From contig SWBL01000129.1 in NCBI GenBank assembly GCA_024195585.1, forward strand, positions 1 to 64,000: DNA of 64,000 nucleotides. The letters run 5' to 3'. Position numbers and translations under genes: made by a program. This document shows positions 10,204 through 20,156 of the stretch, piece after piece. The notes below the pieces were generated by a model. It searched no databases. It had not been told where the DNA came from and worked only from the letters and a program-made list of their open reading frames with translations. This stretch comes from Aureobasidium sp. EXF-3400. Its lineage: Eukaryota; Ascomycota; Dothideomycetes; Dothideales; Saccotheciaceae. Position 1 is the stretch's first letter. Each line of letters begins with the position of its first letter.

Positions 10204-11850
10204 ATGCTAGAATCTGCACAAGCTGCTCGCGACCAGCCTTCATGGGGTGGCAGTAGCTCAGATACATTAGAAGCGAACAGAGTCGATGAACAGCAACATA
10301 TAGCGAGAGAAAAGTCACATACGAGTCAAAACATCGATCCAGATGTGGTAATTGTTGATTGGGATGGGCCTAATGACCCGGAGAACCCGTATGTCAGTCT
10401 GCCATTTCACACAGGATAAAGCTAATGAATTTTGCAAAGGTTCAACTGGCCAGTACGGAAGAAATGGATTCTCACATCAGTGGCTCTCTTTGGAACATTT
10501 ATCGCCCTTATAAACGGAACGTCCATGGCTGTTGCAGCTGAAGCCTACAATCGCGATTTTGGCATCAGTGATGCGCACTTCCCGAACTCGTACTGGCCTA
10601 TTGCGAGTTGGGCTTTAGGTGGTGGAGTCTTCATGATGGTCCTGTTGCCCATCCTCGAGGACTTTGGAGTCAGATGGGGTTACCTGATATCCTACATTGT
10701 CCTAATCATCTTCATCGTGCCTTCAGCTGTGGCTCAAAACTTTGAAACGTTGGTGATCACACGTTTCATCGCTGGCGGATGCGTCTCACTACTTGGAAAT
10801 ACAATCAGCAGCATCATCTGCGACATCTGGGCTGGCGATCGCGGTAGAACAGTCCCCATGGAACTCTACATCACCGTCTATCTCTTTGGCAGCACTATGG
10901 GCCCTGTCATAGGTGGTGCCATTTACCAATTCCTTAACTGGCGTTGGATATTCTACATCCAGATCATCTGGTACTGCGCTCTGATACCACTATTCTTCTT
11001 TACCATCAAGGAGACCCGTGGTTCCGTCATCCTCAAGCAGCGTGCGAAGAAAATTCGTGCAGCGACCGGAAAGAAGGCATATACACGCGATGACTTGAAC
11101 CACATTCCGATCTGGCAGATCGTGAAGACCTCAGTACAGAGACCAGCATATATGCTTTGCACGGAATGGGTAGTGTTCTCGCTCACTCTTTGGTCAGCCT
11201 TTGCAGTTGGTCTCGTCTATCTCTTTACTCAGAGTATCGAGCAGGTCTTTGCAGGTCTGTACGGCTGGCCGGCCTACAGTACCGGGTACGTTCAGGCCGC
11301 CGTTGGCATTGGAGAGCTACTCGGTTTCTTTGTCTCATACGCCAACATCCACTTTTATGTGCGGTCTGCCAAGTCGAACACCATCGATCCTGGTGTACCT
11401 GTTCCGGAAGCTAGACTCTACATGTCTCCGGTAGGAGGCTTCTTCGGCATGACGGGAGGTATGTTCATCTACGCCTGGACGTCTTACCCGCATATACCTT
11501 GGATCGCTCCAGCGATTGGGCTAGCAATGGTTGGTTTCGGCATCAACATCGTCTGCGCGTCAATTGCACAATATCTGATGGACGCGTACTCCAAGTACGC
11601 CGGCTCGGCTATTGCAGCGGTAGCCTTTGGAGAGAATGTATTTTCTGCCTTCTTGCCGCTGGCTGCGTCAAGCATGTACACCAATCTTGGTTATCAGTGG
11701 GCGAGTTCATTGTTAGCATTCTTGTCGTTTGCGCTGGCTTGTGCGCCTATTATCCTGCTGTGGAAGGGACCGGAGATCAGAGCGAGGAGTCCCTTCATCC
11801 AGGAGGCGAGGTATGAGCATGATGTCAAGAGCAGTGTTGAAGAGGCTTGA
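10204..11850 (+). CDS. MFS multidrug/polyamine-type transporter (DHA1)
   Basis: Two exons (10204-10388, 10440-11850; intron 51 nt) encode 531 aa. After a hydrophilic acidic N-terminus of about 60 residues comes NPFNWPVRKKW, the usual entry to the fungal DHA1 (Tpo1/Flu1-like) drug:H+ antiporter group. About twelve hydrophobic segments follow. The motif-A region between TM2 and TM3 is atypical. A later AGDRGRTVPMELY loop and GPVIGG followed by NWRWIFYIQ match the family. The protein should sit in the plasma membrane or an organelle membrane and export small organic molecules. No biosynthetic partner genes adjoin it, so no substrate can be inferred from context. Confidence 0.9.
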
Positions 11851-12712
11851 TGATGGTGATTGTAAAAGTTTGTGTTATTCGTAGATACCCACATAGTAAG
11901 AAAAGTATGCGTTGAATCCATGAACAGTTAAAGAGTAAACAATCGAGTCAAAGTGCCAAGACATCGGCATCAATCCGCGGCTTCAACGACGATCATGTGG
12001 GGTACTGGAGATTGGCCAATCGGAAGATGCCTGATTTCTGTAGAGAGCTTCGTGAGAATGCATCCTTCAAAGTCGGAAGCTCCAGAAGTCGAGATCCGAA
12101 CGGGTGAGAAGAAAGGATAGGCAGGTACAGGTGGCAGATTGGGCGGCGTATCCTCCTTTCTGCCTTGACTGTAAAGTGCTCTGGACTGAGCAAGGCTTCT
12201 GCATGCTACCACGAGTGCAGGAAGCAGCGATTAAGGATGAAACAGTTCGGATCAAAGCAATTCTACCGACCGAAGCCGGGCGTCGTTTAAAGCCTCGAGG
12301 ACAAGACTCCTGTTCAAGAGGTGTTTAACCTCGACAATCGAGTCGTGGAGCCGGATAATTTGAGCGCAAGGCCACGAGTCTGTGCTGTTTCGAAGAGTGT
12401 TTTGCACCACGGCCAGTGCTATGGGCTTCTCCAGGTCAGCATCACAAGCGTAGGCCGGGACCCTGCAGGCCCGGTGGTGTATTTATCCCCCCTCATTGAG
12501 CGATCAATTACCCCGCCGGTTAGATATGCTCGATGGGAGAAGCATCTTTTTGCGGGTCAAAAAGACACGAGCCTGACGAGAAGGTAGGTATTTCTAACAT
12601 TTTTCATCTCTCTGTTGCTCCTTCTCTTTTCCCTTCTCTCTCGACATAGTCTCTTTCCTCTCGCTCGCAGCATCCCAATCCTCCCTTCCGACATCCTTCC
12701 ACAGCCAGCACA
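11851..12712. promoter_or_regulatory. Intergenic region upstream of L-arabinitol dehydrogenase
   Basis: This 862-bp stretch contains a CT-rich leader before the ATG at 12713 and a CCCCGC hexamer near 12511 that fits the reverse of the CreA consensus SYGGRG (weak). On the minus strand at 11970-12212 there is an 80-codon open frame without a true ATG whose end (IVVEAAD) looks protein-like. I do not call it a gene. Confidence 0.35.
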
Positions 12713-13885
12713 ATGACTTCGACACAAACAACAGTCAAGCCGACATTGTCCAACATTGGTGTTTACACCAACCCTGCACATGACCTCTGGGTCGCCGAGG
12801 CCGAGCCTTCGCTGGAGCAGGTTCAGAGCGGCGAGAAGCTGGCTCCTGGTGAGGTCACAGTCGCAGTCAAGAGCACTGGTATCTGCGGGTAAGTACAATT
12901 CACACGAGATAGACCACGTCAACTAACGACAACAAGATCGGATGTGCACTTCTGGCACGCCGGGTGCATCGGCCCCATGATTGTCGAAGACGACCACATC
13001 CTCGGCCACGAGTCGGCAGGCATCGTTGTTGCCGTGCACGACAACGTCAAGTCGCTCAAGGTCGGCGACCGCGTTGCCATCGAGCCCAACATCATCTGCG
13101 GCGAGTGCGAGCCTTGCTTGACCGGTCGCTACAACGGCTGCGACTCTGTCCTCTTCCGCTCCACTCCTCCCGTCCCCGGTCTCCTCCGCCGCTATGTCAA
13201 CCACCCCGCCATGTGGTGCCACAAGATTGGCGACATGAGCTTCGAGAATGGTTCTCTCCTTGAGCCTCTCAGTGTTGCCTTGGCAGGTGTCCAGAGAGCA
13301 GAAGTCAGACTCGGTGACCCCATCCTGGTCTGCGGTGCCGGCCCCATTGGTCTCGTCACTCTTGCCTGTGTCAAGGCCGCTGGTGCCGAGCCCATCATCA
13401 TTACCGACATCGATGAGGGCCGTCTGAAGTTCGCCAAGGAGTTCTGCCCTTCGGTCCGCACCCACAAGGTCGATTTCAAGCACACCCCCGAAGACTTCGC
13501 AAAGGCCATCACCGAGCTCGGCGGCGGCGTCGAGCCTGCCATCGCACTCGAGTGCACCGGTGTTGAGAGCTCCATTGCAGGTGCCATCCAGACCGTCAAA
13601 TTCGGCGGCAAGGTCTTCGTCATTGGCGTTGGCAAGAACGAAATCAAGATCCCCTTCATGCGCCTCAGCACCCGCGAGGTCGACCTCCAGTTCCAATACC
13701 GTTACGCCAACACATGGCCCAGAGCCATCCGTCTGTTGCAAGGAGGTGTCATGAACCTCGAGAAGTTGGTCACCCACCGTTTCAAGATCGAGGATGCCCT
13801 CGAGGCCTTCAAGACGGCGGCAGACCCCAAGACTGGCGCCATCAAGGTGCAAATCCAGAGTTTCGAGGAGGGCGAGTCAAGGTAG
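12713..13885 (+). CDS. ladA: L-arabinitol 4-dehydrogenase
   Basis: Two exons (12713-12888, 12937-13885; 48-nt intron with CTAAC branch) encode 374 aa. This is a zinc-dependent polyol dehydrogenase of the sorbitol dehydrogenase family. The segment after the first zinc ligand ([20 protein letters not shown]) is diagnostic for fungal L-arabinitol 4-dehydrogenase rather than xylitol dehydrogenase. Ligands seen: catalytic zinc Cys58, His83, Glu84 and Glu168; structural zinc Cys113, Cys116, Cys119 and Cys127. The NAD fold motif GAGPIG is at 192-197. It oxidises L-arabinitol to L-xylulose with NAD+, the second step of fungal L-arabinose catabolism in the cytosol. The other pathway genes are not in this window. 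Strong C-ending codon bias suggests high induced expression. Confidence 0.93.
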
Positions 13886-14424
13886 TGGGGTGACGAGAGA
13901 ACAAGTTACACACACAATCATGCATGGCTTGGACGTTTTTCTTTTCTCTTCTATAAATATAAGATGATAATGAGGTTACTTTTCTTTGGCAAACATTTTG
14001 ACTTCCAATTCTGTACATTCGGACGATTGGTTTAGTTTGTACAGAGGCACTACAGTGTATCGAATTGACAGGTTCAATGCTAGACCAGTGCACATCATAT
14101 CTGTGTTCTGTTCTCGCAAATCTTGGGAGGGTCACCCGGGTTTCAACCATGTCACATTGCCGATAGGATCACCCTGGTGGATCTCCCAAGCATTCGCCAA
14201 CAACTTCGTTCTGTGCAAGATCGGTTCTGTTCTGTGCAAGATCGGTTCTGTTCTGCAAGCAAGAACAGTACGATCACAGATATAAGACGAGCGCAAATCT
14301 TGCATTGTCAAACAATACCGGCAATAGTTTGTGGTGGAATAATGAGGTGTTCACTTGATTTAGTGATCAAGTGGTGTCGATAAAACACGGGCACTACAGC
14401 TTCTTCTTGAATCACGGTCGGCAT
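13886..14424. other. Intergenic region downstream of ladA
   Basis: This region holds the ladA 3' UTR and the tandem repeat listed separately. I recognise no gene in it. Confidence 0.4.
14208..14259 (+). repeat. 21-bp tandem repeat, about 2.4 copies
   Basis: The unit GTTCTGTGCAAGATCGGTTC plus a final T occurs perfectly at 14208-14228 and 14229-14249. A partial third copy that has lost two bases follows. It is non-coding and probably a replication-slippage minisatellite. Confidence 0.85.
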
Positions 14425-15106
14425 ATGAGTGACTTTAGAAGTCTTCGCTCAGGCGAACTTCATTGCTTGATCCTGGTCTTACTGTCGCCGGTACTGTACG
14501 TTTCAGAACAGGTTTTCGGCGAAGAAGAACCGAGAGATGTAACAGCTTTGAAGCCTTCCGATGTCAACGCTGCTGTGTATCGATTGGAACGCTCAAAGCT
14601 GAAGTATAACAACCTACATCAGAAGACATTCTAAACATCACTGGTATTGTAGCGATGCGCTCGCATGTACTGGTTAGTCGGGATCCAACATGCGAGGACT
14701 TTATCTCTGCTCGACAGTGATTGTCTCGTCTTCTGGTAAGATCGGTTGCATCAACTCTCGATATGTCGGTTGGTTCTTAAGAATTTGATCTGAATAATTG
14801 GATCAGGCAGACAGAGAGAATTGATATGACGGTGGCAGTACGTGTGATCTGTTACAAGCCAGGTTGTTGGAGATCTTCGCGTTGACAGAAGAAGGAGCTC
14901 AGAAAATCGAAACGGCAGTCGCTCTCGGCGCCAATCCAGAGTCTCGAACGTGCGAGTTGATCCAGTCCAATCATGTGTTGCTCAACCAAGAGCGTGAGGA
15001 TTTGATGAGGGTGAAGAACTCCAAGTAAGTCGACTCCATGATGGGTGCTTCGGCTGATGTGATAGAAGACAGATAGAACAGCGCCTATGATGACATGGCA
15101 GGATAG
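14425..15106 (+). other. Possible multi-exon gene or gene relic, unknown function
   Basis: Two pieces look protein-coding. The first is an ATG frame at 14425-14634 containing GEEEPRDVTALKPSD and VNAAVYRLERSKL. The second is an ATG-less frame at 14828-15028, strongly helical in character (LLEIFALTEEGAQKIETAV, then RTCELIQSNHVLLNQEREDL). In the second piece a strong GTAAGT donor at 15025 can join to an acceptor at 15081, giving a short last exon ending NAYDDMAG at 15106. I could not join the two pieces in frame by standard splice sites. It is either a gene with unrecognised exons or a decayed copy. I do not recognise the protein family. Confidence 0.3.
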
Positions 15107-15457
15107 TGTAACAGGAACGTCTGGAAGGAACACTACTGATGACAACACCTTGCTCATGTGCATGCAGTATGCACAGGATTTGGTAGGTTGGTATGTACCG
15201 GAAGCACCAAAGGCGTCAGCTGATACAAGGCTGAAGCTCTCCTGACCACACATAATCTCCCCCAAATCGGTTCCCCCAAAAGTCGATCCTTGCATCAGAT
15301 AACAGAAGCGAGAGATGTACATCTCGAATAAACAAAAGAAAGAAAAACAAACATCAAAAGATGTGCCCGAGTAACGCCACATGACAGAGCATCAAAGAAC
15401 ACCTCCGGTATGTCTCGAGATGTGACACCATCAATCGTGTTTACGAGAGTTTTGCGT

Positions 15458-15952
15458 TCACAGCTTGATTGCATCTACGATGTACAATCGCTTTTGCACT
15501 CCAAGCCAGCGCTGTAACCGCAATGCTGTATTGACGTGTACGCGTGCAACGATGGTTTCACCACCTCCCAAGCCGTCATTGTCTGTACATATCGGAATGC
15601 TGCCTATCGAGTATGGAATCTTTGCTTGATCGTAGTTTTGATCGCCTGTGGAGCCGTCAGTAAGATTTCTTTACCGTTGCAATTGAGTCTCTGCGTCTAC
15701 ATCGTATGCGATGAAGCAATGACTTGAGGAATTGATAGACTTACCGAGTTTCTCCAAGAACTCACGCTTCTTCATCCGTCGTGTTTTGTTTTCTCTGTAT
15801 GCGTAGACGTAGACAAACTCTCGAGGCTCCGCTTCGGGAGTCCGCATCAGTTTACTCTGGTCAAAGCTGGAACTCTTCTTCACAGGGTATATATCTTTCT
15901 CCTGTTTGAGTAGTTCGTCCTCTGAGTTGTGTATGTGCTTTGAATCTTGCAT
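15458..15952 (-). CDS. Unrecognised 131-aa protein (two exons)
   Basis: Exon 1 runs 15952 to 15745 and exon 2 runs 15645 to 15458. The 99-nt intron has a GTAAGT donor, a CTGAC branch 15-20 nt from its end and a CACAG acceptor. Splicing joins two open frames exactly and yields 131 residues. The N-terminus is charged; the core (EPREFVYVYAYRENKTRRMKK) and the C-terminal half (LRLQRWLGVQKRLYIVDAIK) look folded. There is no signal peptide, membrane segment or domain I know. A TATA box lies about 90 bp upstream and a 12-codon upstream ORF is in the leader. It is probably a lineage-restricted gene. Confidence 0.5.
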
Positions 15953-17793
15953 TGCCGAGAATGGGTGGTGCAGGATTTCTAGTGAGATTGATATGTGTTG
16001 AGGGAGAGCTGTGACATGCTACCATGTCCTTCAAGGAATATATATAAGACCTGAGAAGTGGAGTATGCACGCGTTCCGATCCACTTGACTCCACTCCGAT
16101 CACAAGAGTCCCAGCCATGTCAGCCCCGTCTACTCACAGGCGTGCCTCCTCTGACCAATACTCTATTTTCGGAGAAGAATTCCTAGCCACCACGCCAATA
16201 CCGAAGAAGTTTGATTAGCATGTTACGCAGTACCGTTGGTTGGAGGCTGAAATTGCTGTTCAGATATGACATGTTGTTTTCATATGGTCCGATACAGCAA
16301 TCAGCTATTGGCAATGGTTACGCCTCTGCTGCGACTTAACCGGTGACCAGTAACACTGGAAGGAAGAGTCTCAGGAACAGTCCATGACCAGCTACTACCA
16401 GATCAGGAAATAAGTCATGAATGATGTGTTGGTTACCGCTCAGCCTTACCAATGGGCTGGAGCCAGACCATGCCTGGCAGAGGTCTTGAACCGCTGCCTC
16501 GGTGTATGTACTTCCACAGCGTACAAGTGGGGGAGTGGAAGACGGAAACTTCCAATACGTTGCACGTTGTTGGGTGGTATGAAGTATGACTAACCGTTTT
16601 AGCGCGCGCATCTATGCACCTGCGAGGGTGAGTATTCACATCCAGATCCGAGATAAGCATTTCCGCCACTAAAGAGTACGAAGATGACACATGGATAGTC
16701 CGCTGAGTACTCCCGAAGTGATGACACCAGCATGCGCGGCTACCTAAGGCCCATACTCCCGCATCTGATGTATCATCAGATACTGATTTCATCTGGCTTC
16801 GTCTTGTTGACAAGACTTTGCGCTGCTGTCAACCACACGAGACTTAGAAGTCCTCTGGAATCACAGGCATGATTTGTGTGCGGCGTTAGAAAAGTTTCGT
16901 TGGCCCCAGTGACACCAAACGGACTCCAACACGGCATATCGCCCCGAAGCTCAGTAGTGTGATGCAAGTCACAGCAACGTACAAAGGCATGTGCGTCCGT
17001 TTAAGAGGCTGTGTTGCGCTTTAGCGTAAGATGGTAGTCGTGGTTGGCAAATGCAAGTACCTAGTCCTCCAGGCGAAGCAAAGAAGCAGGATGTGACCAG
17101 CCCGAGGCTTTAATGCATGCACCTCGCCATGACAGGCTCTGTTGGTCATCCAGTCATAACAGGTACGAGCTAGTGCTGGAATGCAGGCTGTGCGAGAGGC
17201 TGCGGGTATACCTGGGTACTTGAAGAAGATGGTCCCCAGACATGCCTCCGAGTCTGCTGCTGACTGACCACTCGGCATTAGCGAAGGTGGCCTCCTGAAC
17301 GCCATCGCAGCAGCTTTGAACAAGCATCGTTCGATCGTGGTCGACAAGGGAAAGCCATATCTTCGAAACATATTTTCTGCAGGCTGACTTGTTGCTTCAT
17401 GGCAAGTTTGTTCATTCTGCCATCTTGTGTTGGTATGGAACAAAAAATATGAATGGGTCGCCGAATAAGGAAAATCTCGAGATTGACAGGCGTGTGACTG
17501 GCCGTGCATAATATTGATGCAGCCTCCTGCAGTCGCATCAATATCAGCCAGAACATAATATGACTACAGCCTCAAAGCCTCAACGCCTCAGCCATGGGCA
17601 GTTCCCTGAGGCTGAGGTATGGATATGGGCCGCAGCAGAGGACACGCCATTGGCACGAACCAGTTGACCAGCTTGGTTGCCTTTTTCAGACCATGCGCGG
17701 GCGTCTTGCAAATACGTCGCGCGGTCAGTTTGATCCTTTATCATCAGCCTGTCTCTGTCTCATCACAAGTGTAGCACCTCGAGTCACCTCAGC
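15953..17793. other. 1.8-kb intergenic region
   Basis: This region separates two outward genes. Minus-strand frames of 126 and 162 codons (16433-16813, 17021-17509) have no recognisable domain, and composition and splice signals do not support them. I regard it as a long divergent promoter region. Confidence 0.4.
16039..16046 (-). promoter_or_regulatory. TATA box of the 131-aa gene
   Basis: A TATATATA stretch lies about 90 bp before the ATG at 15952, a plausible distance for a fungal TATA element. It is the best promoter signal near this gene. Confidence 0.45.
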
Positions 17794-19593
17794 ATGAGCC
17801 GACCAGACCCTATGAAGTGTGGATGTTCAACCTACAAGAAGGAGTCCGTCTTGACACTCGGTAAGAACACGCCTCGGCCACACAGCTGGTAGCTCTCGCA
17901 GCTAACAGGAGACTGCCAGATGGCGGTGGCATACGAGGTCTCGTGTCTCTCCTCATCCTCCAGCGGGTCCTGGAATTCGTCCGTGACGAGGAGCGCGAGT
18001 GTGACAGGAAGCTGGTTGAAGCAGGCCACCCGGCACCACGCGCAGATAACCGGAACTGTACCGAAGTGCCGCTTGCTTGCCATTATTTCAGCTTCATGTT
18101 TGGCACGAGCACTGGAGGGTATGTGCGGACGAAAACCGAAATGTGCAAGAGGAAAGGAAGGCGCTGACGTAAGCAGAATCATCGCAATCATGCTCGGTCG
18201 ACTTCGCATGAGCATCAAAGACTGCATCAGCACTTACTGCAAATTGGGCGGCGAAGTTTTTGGAAAGAGGCAGCCATTCCATTTCTTGGGCCAGAATAAG
18301 TACGATTGTGCGAAACTCGAGCGAATCATTCAAGAGGTCGCACGAAACAATAGTGGAAACCCAACCGAGGACCCCTTGATTGCGGACACAAGCGTGCTGA
18401 ACGAATCTCATGACGACGAACAGGAAAGAGCTCAGAATCGATGCATACCATGTCGCGTGTATGTTTTGACACAATTTCTTGCAGACAAATGCTGACGAAT
18501 TGATAGTGGCGTCTTTGCAGTGCAAAGCGACACGCACAGTGGTATGGATGAGAAGGTCCATATGTTCCGATCATATTTCAATCCGACACCTCCGAATGCC
18601 AGAGAACTGGATGACCCCACAATCAGCCTGCACCGGCAACCACTCAACGTTCCCATATGGAAGATAGCACGTGCTACGTCTGCGGCCCCTACCTACTTCA
18701 GTTCCGTTGAAGTGGACGGCCTCAGACTAATGGACGGTGGTTTGTTAGCGAACAATCCAAGCCAGCTAGCCAGAGCTGAAGTGAACTCTATGCATCGACA
18801 TCACCCATCCGGACGCTGCAAACCGACTGGAGAAACACCTGAAGGCGGGATACGTTTCTTGGTCTCCCTCGGAACAGGCAAGCAAGCTGATCAACTGATC
18901 ACCAGAGGTGCAGGTCCCATACCAAAGCTTCTGAGCATTGTCAGACGCGCACTGAAGCAAATGACCAACCCCGAACTCGTACACAACAATCTGCAAGATT
19001 CTCTCAAATCAAGCGTGTATTACCGCTTCAATGTCGAAAAGGACCTCAGGAAGATGAAGCTTGATGAATGCATTGTGAAAAGTGGAGTCAACCTTACCTT
19101 CAGCAAGATAGAAAAAGCAGTCAAGGATTACTTCAACGATGGCGATGTTTGGGATCAGTCTAGACTCCTTGCCAGAGAGCTTGTCAAGCACCGCCGAGAG
19201 AGACGCAATTCCGGCCATGAGTGGTTCCGCAACCTTACAGTACCGGGTCCGCCACCAAGCCCAATTGACGATAGGTACAGGTGCGAAGATAATAATTCAT
19301 TCAACGGGACCACCAGCGGTACAGCCAACAGAACCACAAACGGTACCGCCAACGGAGATCGAAGAGGTTCACTGCCTGTACCACTGCACGGAGCTGTGGA
19401 GATGTACACACCAGTGTCAGAGATGCCGACAACACTGATGATACCCGAGCTGGCCCCTAGCAGTTCGGTACCAGATTCTACACGCAGTCTTCCTGCGAGT
19501 CCAACATACATGCCCTACGACTCAGCCATGACACCCCAGGAAGAGTGGTGTGGACCAAACCCACGAGTCCTGCAGTATCACACACTGCGATGA
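17794..19593 (+). CDS. Patatin-like phospholipase
   Basis: Four exons (17794-17860, 17920-18118, 18177-18458, 18507-19593; introns 48-59 nt) encode about 544 aa. The oxyanion loop DGGGIRG begins at residue 23. The nucleophile elbow GTSTGG is at about 84-89, with Ser86. The second catalytic residue is in DGGLLANNP, with Asp near residue 259. Thus the full Ser-Asp dyad is present. The family hydrolyses fatty acyl esters of phospholipids or galactolipids. Two introns fall inside or beside the catalytic motifs, and each motif is restored exactly by splicing, which supports the model. The C-terminal 130 residues are Ser/Thr/Asn-rich, probably disordered, with a short Thr-Asn-Gly repeat. There is no signal peptide, so it is likely cytosolic or peripheral to membranes. 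Confidence 0.9.
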
Positions 19594-20156
19594 ACGTCGG
19601 TTCTTCCGTCTTCCGGATCCTCCCTACCCCCCAGCGTAGGAGTTTCCTTTACCTTCTGTTTCGTCACATTCCCTTGACACTTTTCTTGACTTGTTTATAC
19701 CCCGGTCTTATGTTTTTGCCCTTGTCCTTATCATCGACATTTTCTATGCTCTGAGTACAGTCCTTACCTTGCTTCATGACTGATATAGATACTTGCCGCT
19801 TCTTCCTGTATAACTGTGGTTTCATGATGTGAGCGCTCATCTAGCATAAGTTGGCAGTATGTTTTGCGGCTCAAGTGTACTTTTCTTCGAATCTGCATGT
19901 ATGTACCATTGATGTACTTCAGATAGACCAGGTATATGGTGTGTATTGCGATTACAACCAAATAAACAAACATATTCAACTGATCACGATATGTCTCAAA
20001 TTCAAAGACACAGAAGAAAATGAATAAGTGTAAATGTTATACAAAAACCAAGTAAGTAATAGTCTAGCCAACGAAAGAACAATCACTTTTCTCATAATGC
20101 GTGCATCAGAACATTTCTCGCATAAGGACGAGCTTGCCCAAGATGAAGCGGGCAAT
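19594..20156. other. Convergent intergenic region (patatin / HIS4)
   Basis: This 563-bp stretch between two converging genes is T-rich near 19.7 kb and presumably holds both 3' UTRs. Nothing else was recognised. Confidence 0.5.

Noticed and set aside
11970..12212. 80-codon minus-strand frame ending VPHMIVVEAAD
   Set aside because: No true ATG and no supported upstream exon.
12923..13852. 309-codon minus-strand frame
   Set aside because: Antisense shadow of the L-arabinitol dehydrogenase gene caused by C-ending codon bias.
10204..13885. MFS transporter plus oxidoreductase genes as a biosynthetic cluster
   Set aside because: No polyketide, peptide or terpene synthase is present, and L-arabinitol dehydrogenase belongs to sugar catabolism.
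14852..15382. 176-codon minus-strand frame
   Set aside because: It has no recognisable domain and overlaps plus-strand sequence with better coding character; probably a chance frame.
17021..17509. 162-codon minus-strand frame upstream of the patatin gene
   Set aside because: Composition is irregular and no family or promoter signal supports it.
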